Below are positions 7,239-14,622 of a DNA stretch of 34,640 bases, piece by piece. Each line of letters opens with the position of its first letter. The first letter of the stretch is position 1. Under the pieces are notes generated by a model. The model was not told the origin of the DNA and searched no databases. It saw nothing but the letters and a program-made list of their open reading frames with translations. This DNA comes from Propionigenium maris DSM 9537. Its GTDB lineage: Bacteria > Fusobacteriota > Fusobacteriia > Fusobacteriales > Fusobacteriaceae. The DNA is taken from NCBI RefSeq assembly GCF_027925155.1, contig NZ_BSDY01000027.1:1-34640 (forward strand), written 5' to 3'. A program made the position numbers and the translations under genes.

Positions 7239-8756
7239 TTATGCCTCCTTCCCTGAAAACTCTCTTCTAATTTCTCTTAAGAATGCTGAGATCTGTAAGA
7301 TTAGGAAGAAGAGATATGGTATCCCTAAAAATACTGCTACAGCCTTTACTCCATTTAATGTTCCAGTTACTACATTGGCTGAAGCTATTACCACCATGAT
7401 TACAGACCAGATAATTGTTCTCATCTTAGGGGCATTCTCTGAACCATTGTTCGTCATCATACTAAGGGCAATAGCAGAACTTGTTGCACTTGTTGAAAGG
7501 AAGACAAATATCAACACTACAAAGATCGCTCCAGTTATCTTGAAGATTGGCAGTGCCTGTAATACCATTATAAATGACAGGTATACATCATTGGGGTTAT
7601 TTAGTACATATCCAGATATAGTCTGGTCTCCTACGATATCGTTTAGTAGTCCAAACCCGCCAAATACACTGAACCATATAACTAGGAATAATGTTGGGAT
7701 AGAGATAGAAGCTAATACAAACTCCTTTATAGTTCTTCCCTTAGATATTCTAGCTATGAATACACCAGTAAATGGAGTCCATGATATCCACCAGATAAGA
7801 GTAGTCAGAGGCCAGTCATTAAACCATCCCTTCTCTTGAAGGAGGAAGGTATTTGTTCCAATTGGTACAAGATCTATTATGGTTTTCCCCAGAGTAGAAA
7901 GGATCATCTCCATAAAAAATCTGGTAGGTCCAAACACAAATGTAAAAGCCAGAAGAGAGATCGCAATAACGATATTAAAATCTCCCAGGAACTTCATCCC
8001 TCTTCCCAGGGGAAGGATAGCCGGAATAGTATACCCTACAAATAATACAGCTAGAATTATAAGAGAAGACGTTAATCCCGGAAACTCTGTTCCAAGGATA
8101 GCTTCCAATCCGTTTTTCACCTGGAATACTCCAAGTCCTATAGATGCTGATACAGTCAAAGCTGCTGCACTTGATGCCATTATGTTAGTGATTAGTCCAA
8201 GCTTCTTCCCCCAAGGCTTGTCTCTGAATCCCTCTTCAATGGGAGATCCAGGTAGGAAGCTGGCATTTCTGTGGTAAGCAAAGTATCCTATTACCAGACC
8301 AGAGATAGCATAGATCGTCCAAGCTGGAATCCCCCAGTTGTATAGAGCTAGAGAAAGGGCATTCTTCCCGGCTTCTATTTGATCGTAGCCTCCAGCAAGC
8401 CCCTTTGGTGAGTGAAGGTAGTGTACCATAGGTTCAGCTACACCAAAGTTTACAAGGCCTACTCCTATTCCTGCTGTAAAGAGCATAGCTATCCATGAGA
8501 ACGTGGAAAACTCAGGTTTTGTATCCTCTGACCCTAGCTTGATTTTTCCATACTTTGAAAATGCCAAAGATAGTAGTATCCCTAAGAATACAAGTGGCAG
8601 TGAGATAGTAAACCAGTTAAAGGTTCCATGGAAATCATACACCCACTTCCATAGGTTAGTAGTTAGGGATTGTGGATTTACAAGTCCCCAGATGGCAAAT
8701 ACCGCAGTAATTACCAATGAAACATAGAACAATAGATTCGATTCATTTTTTTTCAT
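7239..8756 (-). CDS. BCCT-family betaine/carnitine/choline transporter
   Basis: This is a 505-residue inner-membrane carrier with about 12 helices. The family signature is clear: WWISWTPFTG at 322-331, followed by VFIARISKGRT. The glycine-rich unwound helix reads AGIGVGLVNFGVAEP (95-109). That is closer to the GMGIG of Na+-coupled BetP than to a proton- or exchange-type sequence, though I do not rely on it. It should import a quaternary amine. The ATG at 8756 follows AAAGGAGA. It leads an operon with a one-TM peptide and a choline/carnitine acyltransferase, so carnitine or choline for acylation is the likely cargo. Confidence 0.9.
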   Translation of the reverse strand: MKKNESNLLFYVSLVITAVFAIWGLVNPQSLTTNLWKWVYDFHGTFNWFTISLPLVFLGILLSLAFSKYGKIKLGSEDTKPEFSTFSWIAMLFTAGIGVGLVNFGVAEPMVHYLHSPKGLAGGYDQIEAGKNALSLALYNWGIPAWTIYAISGLVIGYFAYHRNASFLPGSPIEEGFRDKPWGKKLGLITNIMASSAAALTVSASIGLGVFQVKNGLEAILGTEFPGLTSSLIILAVLFVGYTIPAILPLGRGMKFLGDFNIVIAISLLAFTFVFGPTRFFMEMILSTLGKTIIDLVPIGTNTFLLQEKGWFNDWPLTTLIWWISWTPFTGVFIARISKGRTIKEFVLASISIPTLFLVIWFSVFGGFGLLNDIVGDQTISGYVLNNPNDVYLSFIMVLQALPIFKITGAIFVVLIFVFLSTSATSSAIALSMMTNNGSENAPKMRTIIWSVIMVVIASANVVTGTLNGVKAVAVFLGIPYLFFLILQISAFLREIRREFSGKEA

Positions 8757-8869
8757 CTTAAACTTCTCCTTTAAATTTATTTAATAATCGAATTCTACTC
8801 TTTAAATCTCAAAAAAACACCTTTTCAAACCATAACATCAACTTTTAAGAACAAATACAACTATTTTAG

Positions 8870-8892
8870 TAGCGTTTTCTATTTAGAAATAA
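8870..8892. repeat. Operator-like repeat, copy 1 (TTCTATTTAGAA dyad)
   Basis: This 23-bp element, TAGCGTTTTCTATTTAGAAA plus TAA, contains the imperfect dyad TTCTA-TT-TAGAA at 8877-8888. An inverted copy with a single mismatch lies at 9038-9060. The pair flanks the centre of the intergenic region between the BCCT operon and the fatty-acid-hydroxylase gene. That is how binding sites of a regulator shared by divergent genes are often arranged. Confidence 0.6.
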
Positions 8893-8910
8893 GTTTAACC
8901 AAAGTAACCT

Positions 8911-8928
8911 TTCACTTATTTAAGTGAA
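8911..8928. promoter_or_regulatory. 18-bp palindrome, candidate operator
   Basis: TTCACTTA-TT-TAAGTGAA is a perfect 8-bp dyad with a 2-nt centre. It shares the TTC...TATTTA...GAA layout with the two flanking TTCTATTTAGAA repeats, so the same or a related dimeric regulator may bind all three. A further 12-bp palindrome, TATAAGCTTATA, lies at 9001-9012. Confidence 0.45.
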
Positions 8929-9037
8929 TCAATTACCTACCTCTAAATAATTTAAACTTTTACGAAGAAATAATTAAAAAGATCCCTTAACTACTTCCAG
9001 TATAAGCTTATAAGTTTTAAGTTTAATATGACCTTTG

Positions 9038-9060
9038 TTATTTCTAAATAGAAGACGCTA
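9038..9060. repeat. Operator-like repeat, copy 2 (inverted)
   Basis: This is the inverted copy of the 8870-8892 element, with 22 of 23 positions identical on the opposite strand (dyad TTCTAAATAGAA at 9042-9053). It ends 28 nt before the ATG at 9089, so a protein bound here would probably affect transcription start or elongation of the fatty-acid-hydroxylase gene. Confidence 0.6.
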
Positions 9061-9088
9061 TATTAATTTTTAAAGACAGGTGAAAAAT

Positions 9089-9847
9089 ATGACTAATTTA
9101 ATCCTTCTAGGAGGAGTATTTCTATTGTTCTATATAATTGAAACACTTCTTCCACAGATGAACGATGGAGCCTTTAAAAGAAAGCATGACCTTAGCAACC
9201 TGGGGCTGGGAGTAATCAACCTCCTTCTCAGTCGTTACCTTGCTCTCATCATCACCCTTTCTCTAATAGAAAAACTTCAGATCAGAGGAGTTTTATATTA
9301 TCTGGAGCTCAACTCCAGAACAACTCTTATCCTTGGAGTCATCGCTTTAGACTGCATTAACTACTGGTGGCACCGCCTCCTTCACAGGGTTCCCCTCTTG
9401 ATGAGATTTCATACTGTGCACCATACAGATACCCTTCTGGATGTCTCCTCTGCCCTGAGGTTTCATTTTATAGAGGTTTTAGCTGGTCACCTCTTCAGGA
9501 TACCCTTTATCCTGATTTTAGGCTTGCCCCTGGAATCCATCATCCTCTACGATATCATCTTCAATATAAATGTCTACTTTCACCACAGCAATATAAGGAT
9601 AAACAGGACATTGGATATTACACTGTCTAAGTTTATTGTGACCCCCTATATCCACAGGATCCACCACTCTACAAAGTGGAGGGAAGCCAACTCAAACTTC
9701 TCCTCCTTTCTTCTTCTCTGGGACAGGCTCTTTAAGTCCTTTACTCCCCAGGGTGAGAGATCCACTCCAAGATATGGAATACCTGGGTACACAGAGGAGA
9801 AGTATCAGTCCCTCCTCTATATGATCCACCAGCCCTTCACAAGATAA
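9089..9847 (+). CDS. Fatty acid hydroxylase / sterol desaturase family protein
   Basis: The 252-residue integral membrane protein carries the histidine clusters of the diiron hydroxylase superfamily: HRLLH (95-99), HTVHH (108-112), FHHSN (about 164-168) and HRIHH (189-193). About four hydrophobic helices surround them. Family members use O2 to hydroxylate or desaturate lipids, sterols or carotenoids; the bacterial substrate is unknown. A GTG at 9080 is in frame, but it overlaps the ribosome site AGGTGA, so ATG 9089 is the better start. It is divergent from the BCCT/acyltransferase operon across a dyad-rich spacer, suggesting co-regulation. An O2-dependent enzyme is odd in an apparent anaerobe. 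Confidence 0.85.
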   Translation: MTNLILLGGVFLLFYIIETLLPQMNDGAFKRKHDLSNLGLGVINLLLSRYLALIITLSLIEKLQIRGVLYYLELNSRTTLILGVIALDCINYWWHRLLHRVPLLMRFHTVHHTDTLLDVSSALRFHFIEVLAGHLFRIPFILILGLPLESIILYDIIFNINVYFHHSNIRINRTLDITLSKFIVTPYIHRIHHSTKWREANSNFSSFLLLWDRLFKSFTPQGERSTPRYGIPGYTEEKYQSLLYMIHQPFTR

Positions 9848-9870
9848 GGGAGCTCAGTACGAGCTCCCTT
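9846..9870. terminator. Hairpin between convergent genes
   Basis: AAGGGAGCTC-AGTAC-GAGCTCCCTT is a perfect 10-bp stem overlapping the stop codon of the hydroxylase-family gene. The T-run is weak. It probably ends both this gene and the convergent CpxP-like gene. Confidence 0.6.
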
Positions 9871-9889
9871 ACTAATATCTTCTACTCCT

Positions 9890-10294
9890 CTACTTCCAGT
9901 TACCGTAGCCGCATCCCCTCATCTCAACTCCAAACTTCTCCTTCATCTCAAGCCTGTATTTCAGCATCTCCTTCTGATGTTCTCCCTGAGCCCTTGCCCT
10001 TTCATCGATAAGCTTGTTTAAGGTATTTTTATTTGGTTTATCCCTCATCATCTCCCTCTCTATCTTAAGGTTTACCTCTTTTATGTCCAGCATAGATCTT
10101 CTCATCTTGACCCTGTACTCATCGTGAAGCTTGGTAAACTCTTCCTGTTGTTCAAATGTCATACTCTCATAGTGGTATCCCATTCCTCCTCCCCTTCCAT
10201 ATCCTGGGGTACCCTTATTCTGATAGGGATGTCCCTGAGCAAAGGCTCCGCTTGCTATTAATACCACTGCTGTTACAGCTAAAATTTTCTTCAT
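9890..10294 (-). CDS. Spy/CpxP-like periplasmic protein
   Basis: The 134-residue product begins with a signal peptide, MKKILAVTAVVLIASGAFA, cleaved before QGHPYQ. A Gly/Tyr-rich linker (GTPGYGRGGGMGYHY) follows. Two amphipathic helices carry degenerate LTxxQ-like repeats: MTFEQQEEFTKLHDEY, and ERARAQGEHQKEMLKYRLEM near the end. This matches periplasmic Spy/CpxP-type chaperones or metal-sensing repressors. The start at 10294 is chosen because GGAGGATGTATT precedes it and it opens the signal peptide; the frame stays open further upstream without a ribosome site. It is divergent from a SHOCT protein, suggesting a shared envelope-stress role. Confidence 0.8.
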   Translation of the reverse strand: MKKILAVTAVVLIASGAFAQGHPYQNKGTPGYGRGGGMGYHYESMTFEQQEEFTKLHDEYRVKMRRSMLDIKEVNLKIEREMMRDKPNKNTLNKLIDERARAQGEHQKEMLKYRLEMKEKFGVEMRGCGYGNWK

Positions 10295-10454
10295 AATACA
10301 TCCTCCTTCACCATTGATTCCTGACCTCATATAATTTAAGATACTTCCCCAATATGACAAATTTGTGACAAAAGTTTAAAATCTCCTGCTATTCCATGAA
10401 AATTTCACACTCTTGCCATAAACCTCTGCTAAAATAGGTCCTTGAAAGCCTATT

Positions 10455-10501
10455 CCCATTTTCTCAGTTGAAGGCCTTCATACCTTAGCTGAGAGAATGG
10501 G
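10455..10501. promoter_or_regulatory. Large inverted repeat with an inner palindrome, upstream of the SHOCT gene
   Basis: CCCATTTTCTCAG (10455-10467) pairs with CTGAGAGAATGGG (10489-10501), 13 bp with one G-U in RNA. The loop contains the perfect 12-bp palindrome TGAAGGCCTTCA (10469-10480). It ends 27 nt before the ATG at 10529. It could be a leader RNA switch for the SHOCT gene or a double operator in the divergent promoter. No poly-T follows, so it is not a terminator. Confidence 0.5.
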
Positions 10502-10528
10502 ACTTATGTCAGATAAAGGAGGTAACAC

Positions 10529-10762
10529 ATGCATCATATGTATTTTAGTGGAGGGATCTTTAGGTGGTTTATGGGTATATTTCACCTCATCCTTCCCATC
10601 TTAGCAGTTATATTGCTATTTAATCTCTTTAGCAGCAGAAGAAGGTACTCCTACTTTGAGGACTACAGAAGAGATCCCATGGATATTCTCAGAGAGCGAT
10701 ATGCCAGAGGAGAGCTAACCAGAGAGGAGTTCATGAGAATGAGAAGCGAACTTCGTCCTTGA
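10529..10762 (+). CDS. Small membrane protein with C-terminal SHOCT domain
   Basis: The 77-residue product has one hydrophobic helix (about residues 9-34), a basic-aromatic linker (SSRRRYSYFEDYRR) and a C-terminal SHOCT motif, 'DILRERYARGELTREEFMRM', which is a short helical hairpin found at the ends of many bacterial proteins. The ATG follows AAAGGAGG. It is divergent from the Spy/CpxP-like gene and ends in a strong terminator, so it is monocistronic. It is probably an oligomerising inner-membrane protein; function unknown. Confidence 0.8.
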   Translation: MHHMYFSGGIFRWFMGIFHLILPILAVILLFNLFSSRRRYSYFEDYRRDPMDILRERYARGELTREEFMRMRSELRP

Positions 10763-10778
10763 TCTTCTCCTATCAAGT

Positions 10779-10814
10779 AAAAAAAGGACCATCTATACAG
10801 ATGGTCCTTTTTTT
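10779..10814. terminator. Bidirectional intrinsic terminator
   Basis: AAAAAAAGGACCATCT and its complement form a 16-bp stem around ATAC, with T-runs on both strands. It ends the SHOCT gene (plus) and the fbp operon (minus). Confidence 0.92.
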
Positions 10815-10822
10815 GCCTCTAT

Positions 10823-11542
10823 CTACTTGAAAAAGTTTGAAACATACTCATTAGCTGGGGACTCCACTACCTCTATTGGGGACCCTACCTGGGCTATCTC
10901 CCCCTTATTGAGGATTACCACCTTGTCCGCCACCATTAGCGCGTCCTCCTTGTCATGGCTTACAAAGAGAGCTGTGGTATTGGTTGATTTTATTATCTCC
11001 TTCAGCTCATCTCTTATCCTGTGACGAAGGTTTGTGTCCAAGTTGGAGAAGGGCTCATCCATAAGTAGAAGTCCAGGCTTAGGAGCCAGAGCCCTTGCAA
11101 GCCCCACTCTCTGCTGCTGTCCCCCGCTGAGCTCATGGGGATATCTCTTCTCATACTCACCTAAATCAACAAGGTTTAGCATGTTTTTTACAGTTTCCCT
11201 CTGCTCCCTCTTGGAAAGCCTGTCTACCCCGTACCTTATATTTTCCTCCACTGTAAAGTGGGGAAAGAGGGCGTAGTCCTGGAATACCATTCCCACTCCA
11301 CGCTTCTCCACTGGCACAAAGGTATTCTCGGAGATAAGAGTTCTCCTGTCTAACTCCACCTCTCCCCTGTAGGGAACCTCAAAACCAGACAGTATCCTTA
11401 GCAGTGTGGATTTTCCGCTTCCAGATTCTCCAACTACCGCTACTATCTCCCCCTTCTTTATGGAAAGGTTAAAATCCCTCAGGGCATCCTCCCTACTGTT
11501 GCTGTATTTAAAGTTTAAGTTATTTATCTTAATATATCCCAT
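10823..11542 (-). CDS. fbpC: Ferric iron ABC transporter ATP-binding protein
   Basis: This 239-residue ATPase of the FbpC/PotA-CysA group powers import. Walker A is GESGSGKST (38-46). The Q-loop is VFQDYALFP (86-94), the signature LSGGQQQR (138-145), Walker B LLLMDEP (158-164), and the H-loop VSHD (H196). It ends soon after the nucleotide-binding domain, while classical FbpC/PotA proteins run to about 350 residues with a C-terminal regulatory (TOBE) region. This one therefore lacks that regulatory tail. The ATG is 3 nt after the permease stop. It is the last gene of an fbpA-fbpB-fbpC operon. Confidence 0.88.
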   Translation of the reverse strand: MGYIKINNLNFKYSNSREDALRDFNLSIKKGEIVAVVGESGSGKSTLLRILSGFEVPYRGEVELDRRTLISENTFVPVEKRGVGMVFQDYALFPHFTVEENIRYGVDRLSKREQRETVKNMLNLVDLGEYEKRYPHELSGGQQQRVGLARALAPKPGLLLMDEPFSNLDTNLRHRIRDELKEIIKSTNTTALFVSHDKEDALMVADKVVILNKGEIAQVGSPIEVVESPANEYVSNFFK

Positions 11543-11545
11543 TAC

Positions 11546-13195
11546 TTAACTCTCCTTTTTCTTAGACATATTGGTAAAGGCATAGACTGCCACTGCACAC
11601 ATCCCCACAAGGAGCAGCGACGGAATAGAGCTCTCCTGTATCATCTCATCGTTGGCATACTGCTGAATAAATGTGGAAAGCGTCTGAAAGTTGAAGGGTC
11701 TCAGTATCAGAGTAAGGGGAAGCTCCTTTACTATCTCTATAAATACAAGGATAAGTGCTCCACCTATAGACGACTTTATCATTGGAAAATCCACCTTCAT
11801 AAAGGTCTTGGTTACTCCAAATCCAAATGTTCTCGAGGCCTCATGGAACTTTACTCCCACCTTATCAAAGCCAGATTCTATACTGTTATAGGGTACAGCA
11901 AGGAATCTTACCATATAGGCAAATACCAGTATCACAAAGCTCGATGAAAGCACCAGAGTTTTATCTATTCCCATTAACCTGTAGAACCCCTGAAACTTCC
12001 TGTCTACCCCTATAAACATTGACATTACTCCAATAGCAATTACAGCTCCGGGAATAGAATATCCCAGGTTGGCTCCCTTGGAGAGGAACTTGGACAGAGA
12101 CAGTTTATTCAGCCTCACACTATTTGCTATTATTACAGCTACCACTACAATTATAATACTTGCCAGAAGAGTTACACTTAGAGAGTTCCCAAGGACCTCT
12201 AAAAGCTCCTCATAGTCAAAGTATGTGTATGTAACCCTTGCCCACGCAAGAAGCTGTATCACTGGAATGGCAAAACCTATGGCAAATATCAGGGTACAGA
12301 CCCCGCTTATGGCCAGTGCCTTACCTCTGGATAAGGTTCTTCTCTTTATAGGCTTTACCTTGGTAGATGAGAAACTGTAGCTCCTTCTTCCCCTGAAAGC
12401 CTTCTCCAGATTTAGTATTGCAAATACTATGACTACCAGAATCGATGACAGCTTTATGGAAGCATCCAGGTCTCCCAGGGAGAGCCAGGTTCTGAATATC
12501 CCTGTACTGAATGTCGTCACTCCAAAGTGGCTCACCAGTCCATAAGCATTTAATACCTCCATGAGTACAAGACTTACTCCCCCTACAAGGGAAACTCTCG
12601 ATAGAGGTAAAATTATCTTAAAGAATGTGGTTCCCATGGATTTCCCCAGACTTTGTGATGCCTCTATCATAGTTGATGATTCCTTGGCAAAGAAGGACTT
12701 CATCACTATAAATACATATGGATAGAAGAAAAATGTAAATATCCCTATAACTCCCCATATATTCATGATATCAATATTTTTATTATATCCAAGGTACTTC
12801 CTCAGAAGGTACATAATGCTCCCTGTATAGGAAAACATATCTCCATATATATATCCCGCTATATATGTGGGAATAGCCAGGGGAAGGATCAGCCCCCATG
12901 AGTAGAACCTTCTTAGGGGGAACTCATAGACTGAAACAAACCAGGCTGTACCTACTCCGATAACCGAGGTAAATATCCCTACCCCAATACAAATTATAAA
13001 GGTGTTAATTACATACTCTGTAAGTACCGTATCCATCAGATGGGAAAACGTTTCATTTACCGGAAGGAATATCCCTCTAGTAACAAGAATCAGTGGTGAA
13101 AGTATACCTATTACTAATATAACTGAAAGAGTAGACCAAGAGTCTAAGTGTACACTTAGACTCCTGACTACTCTATTTTTTAGAGTACTATTCAT
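11546..13195 (-). CDS. fbpB: Ferric iron ABC transporter permease, fused two-domain type
   Basis: The product is a 549-residue inner-membrane protein with two tandem ABC permease domains. Each has about six helices and a cytoplasmic EAA loop: EASQSLGKSMGTTFFKIILP in the first half and EASRTFGFGVTKTFMKVDFP in the second. This is the FbpB/SfuB architecture, where one polypeptide forms the whole channel. The ATG lies 3 nt after the fbpA stop, with AAAAAATGAATAG-type sequence and little room for a ribosome site, so translation is probably coupled. Substrate (Fe3+) is inferred from the neighbouring binding protein. Confidence 0.88.
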   Translation of the reverse strand: MNSTLKNRVVRSLSVHLDSWSTLSVILVIGILSPLILVTRGIFLPVNETFSHLMDTVLTEYVINTFIICIGVGIFTSVIGVGTAWFVSVYEFPLRRFYSWGLILPLAIPTYIAGYIYGDMFSYTGSIMYLLRKYLGYNKNIDIMNIWGVIGIFTFFFYPYVFIVMKSFFAKESSTMIEASQSLGKSMGTTFFKIILPLSRVSLVGGVSLVLMEVLNAYGLVSHFGVTTFSTGIFRTWLSLGDLDASIKLSSILVVIVFAILNLEKAFRGRRSYSFSSTKVKPIKRRTLSRGKALAISGVCTLIFAIGFAIPVIQLLAWARVTYTYFDYEELLEVLGNSLSVTLLASIIIVVVAVIIANSVRLNKLSLSKFLSKGANLGYSIPGAVIAIGVMSMFIGVDRKFQGFYRLMGIDKTLVLSSSFVILVFAYMVRFLAVPYNSIESGFDKVGVKFHEASRTFGFGVTKTFMKVDFPMIKSSIGGALILVFIEIVKELPLTLILRPFNFQTLSTFIQQYANDEMIQESSIPSLLLVGMCAVAVYAFTNMSKKKES

Positions 13196-13198
13196 TTT

Positions 13199-14212
13199 TT
13201 ATTTCCATCCTGCCCTGTCGAAGATCTCAACAGCTTCCTTATTATTTACACCTAATTCATTTAGGTCTAGAGAATCGATCTTAAACTCTCCCCACGACTT
13301 AACAATTTCCGAAGGCTCTACAGAAGTATTTACTGGGTACTCGAAGTTCATCTCAGCAAATACCTTCTGTCCCTCAGCACTTGTCATATACTCAAGGAAC
13401 TTAATTGCATTTTCCTTGTTTTTAGCGTACTTAGTAACTCCCGCTCCACTTGCATTTATGTGGTTTCCTCTGTCTTCCTGGTTAAGGAACTTAATCTTAA
13501 GAGCCTTAGCTACCTCTACCTCAGCAGGATCCTTAGATGTCATCATTCTTCCCATATAGTATGAGTTCATGATTGCTACCTCACCGATACCAGCTGCTAC
13601 AGCTTTAGCCTGTCCTCTGTCATTCCCCTTAGGTGTTCTTGCCATGTTCTCAACTACACCCTCAGCCCACTCAGTTGCTTTCTCGCTTCCGTCGTTAGCT
13701 ATGATAGATGCCAGTAGCGACTGGTTGTAAAGGTTAGATGAAGATCTTACAACTACCTTCCCCTTCCACTCAGGCTTAGCCAGGTCCTCTACTCTCTTAA
13801 GGTCAGATACATCTGTTCTCTTTGGATCATAAGCTATGATTCTTGCTCTGTAAGTAAGTCCATACCAGAAGTTGTCCGCATCCTTTAGTTCCTTTCTTAC
13901 ATTGGCATCTAGCTTATCTGTTTCCACTGCCTGTAGAAGTCCAGCCTTCTTAGCTCTGAAAAGTCTTCCTGCATCTGCTGTGATAAATAGGTCTGCATTT
14001 GTATCCTTCCCCTCTAACTCCAGCTTCTTAATTAACTCGTCTCCCTTTGCCTTTACAACATTAACCTTGATCCCTGTTTCCTTCTCAAAGTTCTTAATAA
14101 GTACCTTATCTGCATCGTAGTGTCTCTCAGTATATAGATTCACTACCTCTTTTTTTGCAAAACTCACCGCTGAGATAATTGCAAGCATAAATACTAAAGC
14201 TATCCTTCTCAT
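13199..14212 (-). CDS. fbpA: Ferric iron ABC transporter substrate-binding protein
   Basis: This is a 337-residue periplasmic binding protein with a signal peptide (MRRIALVFMLAIISAVSFA) and no lipobox. The mature part starts KKEVVNLYTERHYDAD, the usual FbpA opening with a candidate iron-ligand Tyr. The paired iron-ligand tyrosines are in MNSYYMGRM in the C-lobe, as in FbpA/FutA. It captures Fe3+ and hands it to FbpB. The ATG follows TTTGGAGGAGAG. A good promoter lies 50-80 nt upstream. I saw no convincing Fur box, so the iron regulation expected for such an operon is not evident. Confidence 0.9.
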   Translation of the reverse strand: MRRIALVFMLAIISAVSFAKKEVVNLYTERHYDADKVLIKNFEKETGIKVNVVKAKGDELIKKLELEGKDTNADLFITADAGRLFRAKKAGLLQAVETDKLDANVRKELKDADNFWYGLTYRARIIAYDPKRTDVSDLKRVEDLAKPEWKGKVVVRSSSNLYNQSLLASIIANDGSEKATEWAEGVVENMARTPKGNDRGQAKAVAAGIGEVAIMNSYYMGRMMTSKDPAEVEVAKALKIKFLNQEDRGNHINASGAGVTKYAKNKENAIKFLEYMTSAEGQKVFAEMNFEYPVNTSVEPSEIVKSWGEFKIDSLDLNELGVNNKEAVEIFDRAGWK

Positions 14213-14261
14213 TCTCTCTCCTCCAAATTGTTTCTTTTTTATTTAGTTTGATTGTAAAAAT

Positions 14262-14291
14262 ATAATAAACTATCAGGCTCTATGTTGTCAA
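14262..14291 (-). promoter_or_regulatory. Promoter of the fbpABC operon
   Basis: TTGACA (14291-14286), an 18-nt spacer and TATTAT (14267-14262) lie on the minus strand. The expected start is about 40 nt before the fbpA ATG. Confidence 0.7.
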
Positions 14292-14502
14292 CAAAAACAT
14301 TTTAATATACAAAGTATTTTATTGTGGTCGTTTTTTAATTATTTCCTTCTATTTGTGTGTTTATTTATTTTTATCTATCCTAGAACTATCTTTTACCTCT
14401 TTAAAACTCTGTGCCTATGGGAATTCATTCCTCTGTGAAACTTTAACCTCTTAAAAATAAACTTGTAATTTTATGTGATAAGAAACATTATTATAAAAAA
14501 AC
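14292..14502. other. AT-rich intergenic stretch upstream of fbpA
   Basis: No open frame with a ribosome site and no clear operator were found. The rest of the 14213-14622 gap is the fbpA promoter on one side and a bidirectional terminator on the other. Confidence 0.5.
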
Positions 14503-14548
14503 AAAAAAGACCTGAATCCTGTTATATGCAGGAAAATAGGTCTTTTTT
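14503..14548. terminator. Bidirectional intrinsic terminator
   Basis: AAAAAAGACCT (14503-14513) pairs with AGGTCTTTTTT (14538-14548). An inner CCTG/CAGG helix adds stability. T-runs occur on both strands. On the minus strand it follows the flavodiiron gene. Confidence 0.8.
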
Positions 14549-14622
14549 AATTTCTTTTATTTCTAAGTTTACCTTTTCATAACTTCTTCTTCAATATCCT
14601 GGTATAACTAACTTTCTACACC

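Noticed and set aside
9890..10360. Longer start for the CpxP/Spy-like protein (upstream at 10360)
   Set aside because: It would place 22 non-signal residues before a perfect signal peptide, while GGAGG precedes the ATG at 10294.
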